Shown here: one piece after another, positions 47,817-56,991 of the stretch | How positions within the stretch are numbered: the first letter of the stretch is position 1 | Layout: every line of letters begins with the position of its first letter | NCBI RefSeq assembly: GCF_018343515.1 | Contig: NZ_JAGYPD010000001.1 | Span: 310,001 to 374,000 of the forward strand | Direction: 5' to 3' | DNA length: 64,000 nt | Source: Bacillus sp. FJAT-50079 | GTDB lineage: Bacteria; Bacillota; Bacilli; Bacillales; Bacillaceae_C | Translations under genes and position numbers: made by a program | Notes under the pieces: generated by a model | Databases searched by the model: none | What the model was told of the DNA's origin: nothing | Seen by the model: only the letters and a program-made list of their open reading frames with translations

Positions 47817-49076
47817 TTGACGAAAAAATGGATGCGACGACTTGGATGGGTAATGATCATAAGTTTGGTCGCACTCAATATCTTTTTACTGGAAAAGAAA
47901 GATAGTAAAGCTGATCGGCTTAATTATATTACGAAATGGGAGCGCATCGTTCATGGGGATGTCGTGGAGTCTTTAGCTGCGGAGGGAGTGATCGTCTCGA
48001 CAGAAACCAATGCTGTTTTTATTGATAAGAATATGGAATTCAGTCATTTTTTAGTAGAGCAAGGCACATTTGTTGAAGTAGGCACTCCTTTATTTGAGTA
48101 TGCAGGTGGACAGCTGGATAAGCAGCTTGTATTACTTGATACCGAAATCATCCGGTTAGAAGATGAGGTACAAAGAATTGAAGAGTTTATTGAAGAGCTC
48201 GAGGAATTACAATATTCTTTACCGACGTTAAACACGGGCAACTCATTTGCCGAAACAGAGCTCGAATCATTTGCACAAGATTATTTGGACCAGCTTGATA
48301 CTGTATCGATGAGGGAGCTTACCCTTTCACTAGAGCAACGGAGTGCTGAAATGGAACTTGAAAAGGATCGAGTCGAGCTAGAAATTGCTTCCTATTCAGA
48401 ACAGCGACAGGTGATTGAAGACGGTCAGAGCGGTTTAGCGATATTAAGCCCATATGAAGGAATCGTCGAGACGATCTCTCATGAGTTAAGCAATCCTCTT
48501 ATAACGATTGCTTCGGAGCAAACAGCCGTAGAAGGTAGATTAACGGAGTCACAGATGAAAAATGTTGAGACAGGCATGCGCGTTGATGTCACTTCAGATT
48601 TATTTACTGAACAGATTACGGGTGTCATTAGCAAACGGGATGACCTACCGATCGCTGCCCCGGCCGTTGACGTAGCAAGCGAGTATCGTTTTTACGCCGA
48701 GCTGGATGATCATGAAGAGGATCTATACATTGGCTACCATGTTGATACGAATATTATTACGGATGAAGCGATTGACGTCCCGATCGTTAAGCGCAAAAGT
48801 CTTTTCAAAAATGGTGAGGATGCATTTCTATTTGTATTGCAAGAGGGGCAGGTTGCCAAGCGAGAAATTACTCCTGGCTTAGAGGTCGGAAATCAGCAAG
48901 AGGTGCAAGCTGGTGCTGAGCCAGGCGAATTTTACGTGCGTGATCCATATAAGATGGATGATGGTGCTCCCTTTATTACCCCTTTTAAGTTAGAGGAATT
49001 TTCAAAGCACTCTTGGAAAAAAACAAACCCTAAAAAAATTGCATCTTACATCCTTATTGGCGTCTTGCAGCGATGA
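47817..49076 (+). CDS. HlyD/RND-type membrane fusion (adaptor) protein, YknX-like
   Basis: A 419-residue single-pass protein: N-terminal helix (WVMIISLVALNIFLL), a lipoyl/barrel-sandwich segment around residues 45-90, a Glu-rich coiled coil (about 95-195), the second lipoyl half (LSPYEGIVETISHE) and a beta-barrel region. Such adaptors link export pumps to the cell exterior. The ATG at 47802 lies upstream of the AGGTGG site, so the TTG at 47817, six bases after it, is more likely the start. No ABC ATPase or permease gene (YknY/YknZ) follows; the next gene points the other way. Confidence 0.75.
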   Translation: MTKKWMRRLGWVMIISLVALNIFLLEKKDSKADRLNYITKWERIVHGDVVESLAAEGVIVSTETNAVFIDKNMEFSHFLVEQGTFVEVGTPLFEYAGGQLDKQLVLLDTEIIRLEDEVQRIEEFIEELEELQYSLPTLNTGNSFAETELESFAQDYLDQLDTVSMRELTLSLEQRSAEMELEKDRVELEIASYSEQRQVIEDGQSGLAILSPYEGIVETISHELSNPLITIASEQTAVEGRLTESQMKNVETGMRVDVTSDLFTEQITGVISKRDDLPIAAPAVDVASEYRFYAELDDHEEDLYIGYHVDTNIITDEAIDVPIVKRKSLFKNGEDAFLFVLQEGQVAKREITPGLEVGNQQEVQAGAEPGEFYVRDPYKMDDGAPFITPFKLEEFSKHSWKKTNPKKIASYILIGVLQR

Positions 49077-49086
49077 ACAGACATCA

Positions 49087-49518
49087 TTAAGGAAAGGATG
49101 TTTGTCCACTCTCTAATGTAAGGAGGACGAGATTCTTTGATCGTCTTCCTTTTTTAATGGCAAATGATGCAAGCAGCATCATAATTATTTCGATTGGCAA
49201 GGGTAACGAGTTTTCCGAATATGGAATAACAACAAACTCCCAGTTTATTAAATCTACCCGTACGCATTGCCTCCACGTAACATTCATAAATCTGACCTTT
49301 ATAATAATTTCCATCGTTTCACTCAATGGAGCTGATAAAACTTCGGATGTTAGACGGCTAAAGGGAAGGTTTTTCCTCAATGCGTCATGAAAATTAAAAA
49401 TAGGATGTAGAGCAATCGTCCGATCCTTTTGTAAAATACCGTGACAAATTAGGGAGTATTCTTTACTACCTAAGCGACCATACGACATTATTCTTTCTAT
49501 TTCGATAGAAACACTCAT
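49087..49518 (-). CDS. Hypothetical protein (143 aa)
   Basis: Starts with ATG after an excellent AGGAGGGGG site. The sequence opens MSVSIEIERIMSYGRLGSKE, has a mixed alpha/beta look, one short hydrophobic stretch (LPIEIIMMLLASFAIKK) and ends in a basic/Ser tail. I do not recognise a family. It converges with the adaptor gene and is divergent from the Xre-type regulator. Confidence 0.55.
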   Translation of the reverse strand: MSVSIEIERIMSYGRLGSKEYSLICHGILQKDRTIALHPIFNFHDALRKNLPFSRLTSEVLSAPLSETMEIIIKVRFMNVTWRQCVRVDLINWEFVVIPYSENSLPLPIEIIMMLLASFAIKKGRRSKNLVLLTLESGQTSFP

Positions 49519-49699
49519 TTTCCCCCTCCTAACTATGAAGCTATTATAGTTAAATATACCTAAATTTGTAAATGTTTGTTTATGAATAATCCAGCCCGTT
49601 TTAACTTTAATGGAACTAGTAATAACAATATGTTATAATTAACAGCTTTCCTCGATATTTGCCGCTATCTTATACGAAAAAGAGTGCGAGGGAAGTACA

Positions 49700-50104
49700 A
49701 TGTCATTTTATAAGAAGCTTCGAGAGTACCGTAGTGACGTATTACATTTAAGTCAGGAAGAGGCAAGTCAACGACTACATATTACCCAACCCGCGCTTTC
49801 CCAATATGAATCCGGGAAACGGCAAATTCCGACAGAGGCGTTGCCGCATTTTCAAAAGGCATATTCCATTCCACCCGATTACTTTCTGAACATGCTCTTA
49901 GGCTCGGACTATGGAGAGGATTATACCCCGATGATGCTGCGCGAGCATTCGCATAACACGGAAATGCAACGAATTATCGATATGTTGAACCGGCATGAGT
50001 CCTTATTTAAATTTCTTTCTTCACTTACATATTCGGATGAAAAAACGCAAGAAAATCTCGCAGAATTGCTCCCTCACTTGAAAAAGTTTATACAAAATAA
50101 ATAA
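49700..50104 (+). CDS. Xre-family helix-turn-helix regulator
   Basis: A 134-residue DNA-binding protein. The HTH_3 domain fills residues 1-70 (LREYRSDVLHLSQEEASQRL, then ITQPALSQYESGKRQIP, the recognition region). The C-terminal part (about 85-134) is helical and may dimerise. GAGGGAAG precedes the ATG. It stands alone; targets are unknown, though the divergent hypothetical gene at 49087 is one candidate. Confidence 0.82.
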   Translation: MSFYKKLREYRSDVLHLSQEEASQRLHITQPALSQYESGKRQIPTEALPHFQKAYSIPPDYFLNMLLGSDYGEDYTPMMLREHSHNTEMQRIIDMLNRHESLFKFLSSLTYSDEKTQENLAELLPHLKKFIQNK

Positions 50105-50387
50105 GTTTTGGAAGTAGAAGAGTATTGAGGGATGATTCATTCGAGCTCACTCAAAAAACTGTAATATTCGCTGGAGACATTATGGCATGTATCCTTCCAC
50201 GTGCAGAAGTGGCAGGCTTTTGCCGATTCAGATTAAAGGACATCTCCAAACTGCTTTTTAAACGACAACATTCGCTTAGGTTCACTATCTCTTATCGTCC
50301 TTAAATATAGTAAGTGGAATGTTTTTATCGCGGAAGATCCATAGAAGAATATTTCGTGGATTGATTTCCTTTTCGTTTTAACCAAAT
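50105..50387. other. Intergenic region without a recognisable gene
   Basis: About 280 bases between the Xre gene and the shared terminator. I see no ORF with a ribosome site and no obvious repeat or structured RNA. Confidence 0.4.
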
Positions 50388-50427
50388 AAAAACAACGCCT
50401 AACCGATCTCGACTAGGCGTTGTTTTT
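50388..50427. terminator. Bidirectional intrinsic terminator between xre and nagB
   Basis: AAAAACAACGCCTA and TAGGCGTTGTTTTT form a perfect 14-bp stem around a 12-base loop, with T-runs on both strands. It ends the leftward nagAB transcript and could end any rightward read-through. Confidence 0.92.
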
Positions 50428-50429
50428 GA

Positions 50430-51137
50430 TTAAGCGAGCTTACTTGCAGCAGCTTCGTCAATAATGATTGTTGTATTTGCATGGTTTTGTAAAACAGATG
50501 CCGGGCAGTCTTCTGTAATAGGCCCCTCGATCATTTGTTTCATCGCATCGGCTTTCTCTTCACCAAATGCCATTAAAATGATTTCTTTCGCTTTCATGAT
50601 CGTCGCGATTCCCATTGAAACGGCATGTGTCGGTACATCCTCGGCTTTTTCAAAGAACCTTTTATTCGATTCAATCGTCGATTCAGCTAGTTTTACAATA
50701 GACGTAGTTGAATCAAAAGATGTACCAGGCTCATTGAAGCCAATATGACCGTTCACGCCGATTCCTAACACTTGTAAATCTACCGGATGTTTCGTTAGAA
50801 TCGCTTCGTATCGTTCACATTCTGCATCCAAATCCTCTGCCATTCCGTTCGGTAAGTAAGATTGCTTGAACTTTACTTCATTGAAAAGGTGTTTCTTCAT
50901 GAAGTAATCGTAGCTTTGTGGATCGCTAGCTTCAAGTCCAACATATTCATCTAAGTTGACCGTCGTTACTTCTGGAGCAGATAAACGTTCTTCTCGCATT
51001 TTTTCGTATAATTTTTCTGGTGTACTTCCTGTTGCAAGACCTAGTGTTTTAATATTCCCGTTTTCTAGACCTACTTGTATGATTTCAAATGCCTTTTCCG
51101 CAGCTTCTTCCTTATTTTTCACTACGATTACTTTCAT
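50430..51137 (-). CDS. nagB: Glucosamine-6-phosphate deaminase
   Basis: Converts glucosamine-6-phosphate to fructose-6-phosphate and ammonia, the second step of GlcNAc use. The 235-residue protein has the family motifs GLATGSTPEKLY, VNLDEYVGL and LGIGVNGHIGFNEPG. The short length matches Bacillus NagB, which lacks the allosteric tail of the E. coli enzyme. AAAGGGGAG before its ATG lies inside the end of nagA and the genes are one base apart, so translation is coupled. Confidence 0.95.
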   Translation of the reverse strand: MKVIVVKNKEEAAEKAFEIIQVGLENGNIKTLGLATGSTPEKLYEKMREERLSAPEVTTVNLDEYVGLEASDPQSYDYFMKKHLFNEVKFKQSYLPNGMAEDLDAECERYEAILTKHPVDLQVLGIGVNGHIGFNEPGTSFDSTTSIVKLAESTIESNKRFFEKAEDVPTHAVSMGIATIMKAKEIILMAFGEEKADAMKQMIEGPITEDCPASVLQNHANTTIIIDEAAASKLA

Positions 51138-51138
51138 T

Positions 51139-52290
51139 TTATTTCTCCCCTTTCACATGATCGACACCTAGTCGATATGTTCCTTCTACTTCTAATTTTT
51201 TATTCATAATAACAAAATCGGCATCTTTTCCAGGAGCAAGTGCCCCCTTATGAGTAAGGCCGAATTCCCGCGCTTGGTTGCCGGATGTCATTTGTACGGC
51301 TTCACTAATTGAGCAGCCTGTAAAGTCAATCATATTGCGGAATGCCTCATCCATTTTCAGCACACTGCCAGCGAGCGAGCCGTTTTCAAGACGTGCTTGA
51401 TTGTCTTTCATCCACACCTTTTGCCCACCAAGTTCATACTCCCCATCTGGCATGCCCTTTGCACGCATTGCGTCTGAAATGAGCGTAATTCCTTGCGCTC
51501 CTTTTAAACGATAGGCCAAATCAATCATATCCGGTACAATGTGGATCCCATCTGCAATGATTTCTACTTGAATGCCATCCGTTAATAATACATGTCCAGC
51601 TACACCGGCTTCTCGATGATGAAGTCCGCGCATGCCATTGTATAAATGGGTTGCATGCGATGCTTTACTTCGTAAAAGCTCTTCCCTCACAGCATCCGAA
51701 TGGCCGACGGATGGAACGATCCCACGTTCAAGCATGATTTGTTCAAACTCTTCTGCTCCGGGACGCTCCGGCGCGTATGTAACAAGCTTAATCATTTCGC
51801 CTGAAGCTTCATACCAATTTAAAAACTGATCGATATCCGGGTCAACAATGTACTCATGCGGCTGTGCACCTGCGCGCTTTTCTGAAATAAACGGCCCTTC
51901 CAAATGCACGCCCTCAATCGATGCCCCTCTCTCCTTTGCCACTTTTGCAGCGGCAAGTGCCGACTCAATTTTCCGATGCTCCTGTGTCATCGTTGTCGCA
52001 AAAAAGGAAGTAACACCTTCGCTTAATAGATTTTCACTTAAGAAAAGGAGCTTCTCTGGATCGGCATCCATAGCGTCAACACTGAAGCCCCCATGAATGT
52101 GAACATCGATCATTCCGGGAATTACGATCTGCCCCTTTGCATCGATTATCTTTTCATTCGCTTCTGCTTTGTAATTCTTCATTTCACCAATTTCAGAAAT
52201 CTGTTCGGAAAAACGGATAAACCCATCTTGGATTGGTTCTTCCGACTCTCCTGTATAAATTGTCGCGTGAATCAGTACTTTATTTTGCAA
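51139..52290 (-). CDS. nagA: N-acetylglucosamine-6-phosphate deacetylase
   Basis: Removes the acetyl group from GlcNAc-6-phosphate after PTS import. The 383-residue amidohydrolase shows the metal-binding VIPGMIDVHIHGGF near residues 57-70, the catalytic-side EGPFISEKRAGAQP, VGHSDA, ATHLYNGMRGLHHRE and the late Asp in LISDAMRAKGMPDG. It starts at TTG with GAGGTG seven bases upstream. A well-formed promoter lies just before it, and nagB follows immediately. Confidence 0.95.
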   Translation of the reverse strand: MQNKVLIHATIYTGESEEPIQDGFIRFSEQISEIGEMKNYKAEANEKIIDAKGQIVIPGMIDVHIHGGFSVDAMDADPEKLLFLSENLLSEGVTSFFATTMTQEHRKIESALAAAKVAKERGASIEGVHLEGPFISEKRAGAQPHEYIVDPDIDQFLNWYEASGEMIKLVTYAPERPGAEEFEQIMLERGIVPSVGHSDAVREELLRSKASHATHLYNGMRGLHHREAGVAGHVLLTDGIQVEIIADGIHIVPDMIDLAYRLKGAQGITLISDAMRAKGMPDGEYELGGQKVWMKDNQARLENGSLAGSVLKMDEAFRNMIDFTGCSISEAVQMTSGNQAREFGLTHKGALAPGKDADFVIMNKKLEVEGTYRLGVDHVKGEK

Positions 52291-52327
52291 AGCGCCACCT
52301 CTTCCAACTTAAGGAATTTCCCTTTTT

Positions 52328-52356
52328 ATTATAATTGTCTGTTCCGCTCATGACAA
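52328..52356 (-). promoter_or_regulatory. Predicted sigma-A promoter of nagAB
   Basis: On the minus strand TTGTCA (52351-52356), a 17-base spacer and TATAAT (52328-52333) form a near-consensus promoter in the gap between the methionine gamma-lyase gene and nagA. I do not see a strong NagR operator overlapping it. Confidence 0.75.
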
Positions 52357-52363
52357 ATATTTT

Positions 52364-53542
52364 TCAACCAAGTGCCTGTTCTAAATCCTCCCAAATATCT
52401 TCCCATGCTTCTAAACCAATTGATAAACGAATCAATGTATCAGTTATGCCCATTTTCTGCCGCTCTTCCTCCGGGACAACCGCGTGGGTCATTGTCGCCG
52501 GATGCTGTATAAGCGTTTCACAATCGCCTAAACTTACGGCTATTTTTACAAACCGGCAGCGATTTAATAGCTGTTGCGCCGTTTCTTTCGTTCCTTTCAC
52601 TTCAAAACTAATCATCCCACCTGGCCGCTTCATTTGTCGACTTGCTAACTCATATTGAGGAAAGCCTGGATCACCGGGATAATATATTTTGCTGACATTT
52701 GAATGACCTTTTAATTTCTCAGCGATTTTTTCTGCATTATCGCAATGGCGATCAAGCCTCACTGCCAATGTTTTTAATCCGCGCAGAAGCAACCATGCAT
52801 CAAACGGAGAAATAATGCCACCGATGTCTTTTAACGTCGTCATTCTCATTTCATTTAGCTCATTTTCGCGGCCAATGACCATCCCCGCAATGACATCGCC
52901 GTGGCCGCTAATGTATTTCGTTGCACTATGAATGACATAATCACAACCTAATGCAAGGGGGCGCTGTAAATAAGGGGAACAAAAAGTATTATCAACAACG
53001 ACAGGTAGATTGAATTCGCGTGCGACCGTTACAATCATTTCCAGATCAACAAGCTTCATCGTTGGATTAATTGGCGTCTCCACATAAATGGCACTCGTAT
53101 TTTTACGGATGGCTTTTCTAATCGCTTCTTCATCATCCATTTGAATCAGGCTATGAGTAATTCCATATTTCTTTTCCAACAGCTGCAGTAAGCCAAATGT
53201 GCAGCCGTAAATTCCTTCCGAGCATAGAAGATGATCCCCTGCTTCCGTCAAATGAACAAGCGTTGCATTAACCGCCGCCATCCCTGAGCCGAAGGCGATC
53301 GCAGCTTCCCCATCTTCAAGCTTTGCCATCCTCTCCTCTAATACGGCAACCGTTGGATTTCCAAGCCTTGAATAAATATATCCGTCCGCTTCTCCGGAAA
53401 ATCGCCGCTCACCTTCCTCTGCGGATGGAAAGGTATATGTTGCGGTTTGATAGAGTGGTGGAACAAGGCTTCCCAGATGATTCATCGATTCATACCCTGA
53501 ATGAATCACTTCGGTTTCAAAACGTTTTTTAGATTTGCCCAT
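52364..53542 (-). CDS. Methionine gamma-lyase (Cys/Met metabolism PLP enzyme)
   Basis: PLP enzyme of the cystathionine synthase/lyase family, about 392 residues. The PLP lysine is in VIHSATKYISGHGDV, substrate-phosphate contacts in the YSRLGNPTVAVLEERMA region and SGMAAV. GIYGCTFGLLQ contains the Cys typical of methionine gamma-lyases (Cys116 in Pseudomonas), favouring release of methanethiol from methionine over cystathionine cleavage. The start ATG at 53542 has AAGGGGAG upstream; the longer frame to 53803 overlaps the divergent hydrolase gene and is not used. Related cystathionine lyases remain possible. Confidence 0.85.
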   Translation of the reverse strand: MGKSKKRFETEVIHSGYESMNHLGSLVPPLYQTATYTFPSAEEGERRFSGEADGYIYSRLGNPTVAVLEERMAKLEDGEAAIAFGSGMAAVNATLVHLTEAGDHLLCSEGIYGCTFGLLQLLEKKYGITHSLIQMDDEEAIRKAIRKNTSAIYVETPINPTMKLVDLEMIVTVAREFNLPVVVDNTFCSPYLQRPLALGCDYVIHSATKYISGHGDVIAGMVIGRENELNEMRMTTLKDIGGIISPFDAWLLLRGLKTLAVRLDRHCDNAEKIAEKLKGHSNVSKIYYPGDPGFPQYELASRQMKRPGGMISFEVKGTKETAQQLLNRCRFVKIAVSLGDCETLIQHPATMTHAVVPEEERQKMGITDTLIRLSIGLEAWEDIWEDLEQALG

Positions 53543-53756
53543 CACGCGCACTCCCCTTCTCTTTGTTATCTTTATTTTAGGTGATTTCTCTTCGGAAAGA
53601 AAGCGCATTCCCTCTTTCGCAGTTTTCTGCAAATAATTGGTAAAATAAGGGTTAATTATTAAACTCGTGTTACATTTTGTAAATTTTTCATGCAAGCTTG
53701 ATTGTTTATGATAAAATTTGCTAAAAAGAGCGGAATTTTTAGGGGGGTATTTTTTT

Positions 53757-54833
53757 ATGCGTAAAAAATTGGTTGGAGCAGCATCGGCCGTCATTATTGC
53801 CACGTCTTTTGCGGGGGTAGCGTCTGCTTCTACACACGAAGTCCAAAGCGGAGATTCCCTATGGAAAATTGCGACAAAGTATCAAACGAGCGTTGCTCAG
53901 TTAAAATCATTAAACAATCTTTCTAGCGATTTAATTTATCCAAAACAAGTTTTATTTGTTAATCAATCGACTACTGAAAATAAACCGGATCCAGCACCGG
54001 TGCAAAATTCTCAGCAATCAGCAACTCCAGCTGCAAATACATATACCGTAGTATCTGGCGATAACCTAAGTAAAATTGCATCTAAACATAAGGTGACCGT
54101 TGCACAGCTTTATGAGTGGAATGGATTGAAATCCGATTTGATTCACCCAGGTCTCGTATTAAAAGTTTCTGCGGGTAACGCGACTGCAGCACCGAATCCA
54201 CCCGTTGCAAATGCGCCAGCTGCTCCGACTGCTCCAACTCAAAATAACGAAGCGACAAGTACATACAAAGTCGTGGCTGGTGATACATTAAGTCGAATTG
54301 CCCAAAAGTATGGCACGACCGTAGCAAACTTAAAGAGCTGGAACAATCTTTCTTCTGATTTAATTTTAATTGGACAAACATTAAAAGTGAACGGAAATAC
54401 GAATGTTACGGCGCCAACAGTAACCGCACCGAAACCGGAAGCAGCCAAACCAGAAGCACCAGTTATTTCACAAGATGTGGCTTCAGTCATCCAAATTGCT
54501 AAAAATGCAGTTGGGACACCATATGCTTGGGGTGGTTCAACTCTATCAGGCTTTGATTGCAGCGGATTTATTTATTATGTCTTCAATACAGCTGGACAAA
54601 AAGTTAGCCGCTTAAGCTCAGAAGGATATTATAGTCGCTCTTACTATGTAAATAAGCCAGAAATTGGCGATCTCGTATTCTTTGCTAATACATATAAAAG
54701 CGGAATTTCTCATATGGGCATTTATGTCGGCGATGGCCAATTCATCCATGCCGGATCAGATGGCGTTGAAATCGCAAGCTTAAGCAATTCCTATTGGAAG
54801 AGCAAATTTGATGGATATAAAAAATTCTATTAA
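53757..54833 (+). CDS. LysM-NlpC/P60 peptidoglycan endopeptidase (LytE/LytF/CwlS-like)
   Basis: Secreted D,L-endopeptidase cutting stem peptides of peptidoglycan. It has a signal peptide (about 1-25, ending GVASAS), three LysM wall-binding repeats (about 27-70, 95-140 and 170-212, each with GDxLxxIAxK-like text) with Pro/Ala/Thr linkers, and a C-terminal NlpC/P60 domain (about 245-358). The catalytic Cys is in FDCSGFIYYVF and the His in GISHMGIYVGDG. The ATG at 53757 has AGGGGGG upstream. It is divergent from the methionine gamma-lyase gene. Confidence 0.92.
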   Translation: MRKKLVGAASAVIIATSFAGVASASTHEVQSGDSLWKIATKYQTSVAQLKSLNNLSSDLIYPKQVLFVNQSTTENKPDPAPVQNSQQSATPAANTYTVVSGDNLSKIASKHKVTVAQLYEWNGLKSDLIHPGLVLKVSAGNATAAPNPPVANAPAAPTAPTQNNEATSTYKVVAGDTLSRIAQKYGTTVANLKSWNNLSSDLILIGQTLKVNGNTNVTAPTVTAPKPEAAKPEAPVISQDVASVIQIAKNAVGTPYAWGGSTLSGFDCSGFIYYVFNTAGQKVSRLSSEGYYSRSYYVNKPEIGDLVFFANTYKSGISHMGIYVGDGQFIHAGSDGVEIASLSNSYWKSKFDGYKKFY

Positions 54834-54855
54834 TCAAATGATTGATTAATAGATT

Positions 54856-54906
54856 TGAAGAATGGGACTATGTAAAAGTCAAACTTTTATATGGTCCCTT
54901 CTTTTT
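54856..54906 (+). terminator. Intrinsic terminator after the LysM endopeptidase
   Basis: GAAGAATGGGACTATGTAAAAG pairs imperfectly with CTTTTATATGGTCCCTTC and is followed by TTTTT, about 25 bases past the stop codon. Confidence 0.8.
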
Positions 54907-54956
54907 ATGCTCATGTTGTTATCCATTTCCCCTTGTTAGCATAATTATGTCATTAT

Positions 54957-55250
54957 GGTCAATCGAACTTCATTCGATTGACCTTCTCCTGCGGAAAGTC
55001 TTCAATAAGGACAATCGAAACACGATCGATTGTCCCTTACCAGCAAAAGGTCCCCAGCTAGGGGAATCGAAACCCATTCGAATGACCCTTCCCCGCAAAA
55101 GATCCCCCCAACATGGGAATTCGAAACTCGTCCGAGTGACCCTTACCAGCAAAACTTCCTCAACATGGAAAATTGGAACTCACACGATTAGCCCCTGTCT
55201 GCAAAAAATCTTTAATACGGTCAATCGAGCATACGATGTTTACCAACCCT
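54957..55250 (+). repeat. Block of six degenerate 52-bp tandem repeats, each with an inverted repeat
   Basis: Units begin at about 54957, 55009, 55061, 55115, 55167 and 55219 (52-bp steps, one of 54). Each starts with GG, two variable bases and an AATCGAA-like string. In unit 1 GGTCAATCGAA pairs perfectly with TTCGATTGACC, and in unit 2 GGACAATCGA with TCGATTGTCC; later units are eroded. The second half of a unit resembles CTTACCAGCAAAAGGTCC. No ribosome site supports the open frame crossing it. This occupies most of the 570-bp gap before the SWIM gene. Confidence 0.88.
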
Positions 55251-55404
55251 TATATTACCTTTTAAACAGCCCCTCTTGCGTTCCCCAATTATTTCGTCAT
55301 TTCCCCTTTCACTTCATTCACCATTCGCCTAATATCATCATTTTTTCGTTATAGTGACAATCATTCGGAAAAAAGGGTATAATAATGTTTTGGAGGTTTT
55401 TTAC

Positions 55405-56991
55405 ATGTATAACAAACAATTGCAGCAGCATATCCAATTATATAGCGAAGAACTCCAGAGCATTCTTGATCCACGGACGGATGCGCATCAGAAACTTGTG
55501 CAAAAAGGGATGATTCTTTTTCGCCAGCAGCTCGTGTACAATGTGACCTTTTCCACTGGAAAAGTTGAAGCAAGAGTACGTGATGTGAGTCCTGTTGTGG
55601 TCGAGCTTTATTTTGAGAATATTGCGGAGGGAAACTGTTCATGCCCGATTGAGGGAATTTGCAAGCATAAAATTGCTTTGTTTTTCACAGTATTCAACAA
55701 AATGAAAAGCACGTTTGCTTGGATGCAGGAATGGAAAAATCGCTGGCAAGTAACAGATGTCCTTTCCACATTAAAGCGTGGATCAGATTTGATCCAGCCA
55801 TCGGTACAGGAATCGCCATCTAGCCCTGAGCAATGGTTGCAAAGAATCCGGGATGCGTATCAGAATGTTTCTGCGAAAAATTACTATCAGCTTGATGAAT
55901 GGGCTCGGAACCGTTATATGCGTCTGCTTGGGTTCGCCCCAGTCGAACGCGAATGGAAACCTCTATTCCAATTATTTGCTGCGTATGAATCTTTACAAAT
56001 AATGAATGAAGTATGTGATGAACCAAATAAACGCCGTCACCTCATTTCATTTATGCAATATATGATTGAAGAGGCAGATGAAGCATTGGCAAAATTAACG
56101 ACAATCGCTTCTCCTTTTGCATTTGATAAATATTTTCATTATTTACGTAATGAAAGCACGAACTTATTATTAATCGACACGCTGTTTCCATTTGAATTTA
56201 TGGAAATGTATATGAATATATGGACGATTCTTTTTAAAACAAAACGAGATCGCAGCGCTGAATTAAAAAAGCTCCAATCATTCGGAGCTGAATATGAAAA
56301 CTGTATGACAGCTGCGATTCATATCGCTATTTTACTTGAAGAAGATGATTGGGCGATTGAAAAGATAAAGGAATTAGACTTTGATGCTGCTCCCTATGCA
56401 TTAAATTGGTTGAAATTATTGCAAGCTGAACGACAAACAAAGCGGCTCGCTCGATTTTTGCCTGTTTTTCTTACGATGATTACGACGTATATATCAACGT
56501 TAACTCGTAATTATGAGCAAGCACAATTTACGCGCGCACTTTTTCAAGTGTTAGACAATGAAACGGCTTTGAAACTAGACTCGAACTTGCTGGAAAAAGC
56601 TTATATCCAGCTGCTGCCGCATAGTCGCTTTCAATACATTGCCTACTTGCTCGATAAGCAAGATTATCGAAAATGGGCAGAACTTCAACTGTACACGGAA
56701 AATACGCTTGAATACATTGATTCCCATACGGTTAGTATCGTTGCTAAGCATGATCCCGGTGCATTACACCCGCTCTATCATGAAACGATTACTTCCCTTA
56801 TTAATAATCGAAGCCGCGATTCATATAAACGTGCGGTACGTTATTTAAAAAGGTTGCAAAAACTCTATAAAAAGGAAAAAATGCTTCCACATTGGGAGCG
56901 ATATTTTTCTGAACTATGTAGAAGAACAAAACGTTTGCGAGCCTTTCAGGAAGAATGCAAGAAAGGAAAGTTAATTCATGATGAATCTTAA
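55405..56991 (+). CDS. ywqB: SWIM zinc-finger protein (YwqB-like)
   Basis: A 528-residue protein with a SWIM zinc finger at residues 78-88 (CSCPIEGICKH, the CxC...CxH ligands) and a long helical remainder. In Bacillus such proteins are encoded with a SNF2 helicase and are assumed to help it bind DNA or protein partners. The ATG at 55405 follows TGGAGG and is preferred to the longer frame. The 3' end overlaps the helicase gene by 14 bases, indicating coupled translation. Confidence 0.85.
   Translation: MYNKQLQQHIQLYSEELQSILDPRTDAHQKLVQKGMILFRQQLVYNVTFSTGKVEARVRDVSPVVVELYFENIAEGNCSCPIEGICKHKIALFFTVFNKMKSTFAWMQEWKNRWQVTDVLSTLKRGSDLIQPSVQESPSSPEQWLQRIRDAYQNVSAKNYYQLDEWARNRYMRLLGFAPVEREWKPLFQLFAAYESLQIMNEVCDEPNKRRHLISFMQYMIEEADEALAKLTTIASPFAFDKYFHYLRNESTNLLLIDTLFPFEFMEMYMNIWTILFKTKRDRSAELKKLQSFGAEYENCMTAAIHIAILLEEDDWAIEKIKELDFDAAPYALNWLKLLQAERQTKRLARFLPVFLTMITTYISTLTRNYEQAQFTRALFQVLDNETALKLDSNLLEKAYIQLLPHSRFQYIAYLLDKQDYRKWAELQLYTENTLEYIDSHTVSIVAKHDPGALHPLYHETITSLINNRSRDSYKRAVRYLKRLQKLYKKEKMLPHWERYFSELCRRTKRLRAFQEECKKGKLIHDES

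Noticed and set aside
53543-53803. N-terminal extension of the methionine gamma-lyase
   Set aside because: It overlaps the 5' end of the divergent hydrolase gene and has no ribosome site, while the ATG at 53542 has a good one and gives the family's normal N-terminus.
54842-55354. 170-residue ORF after the LysM endopeptidase
   Set aside because: It spans the terminator and the 52-bp repeat block, has no ribosome site and its translation is low-complexity and Cys/Pro/Ser-rich; it is a by-product of the repeats.
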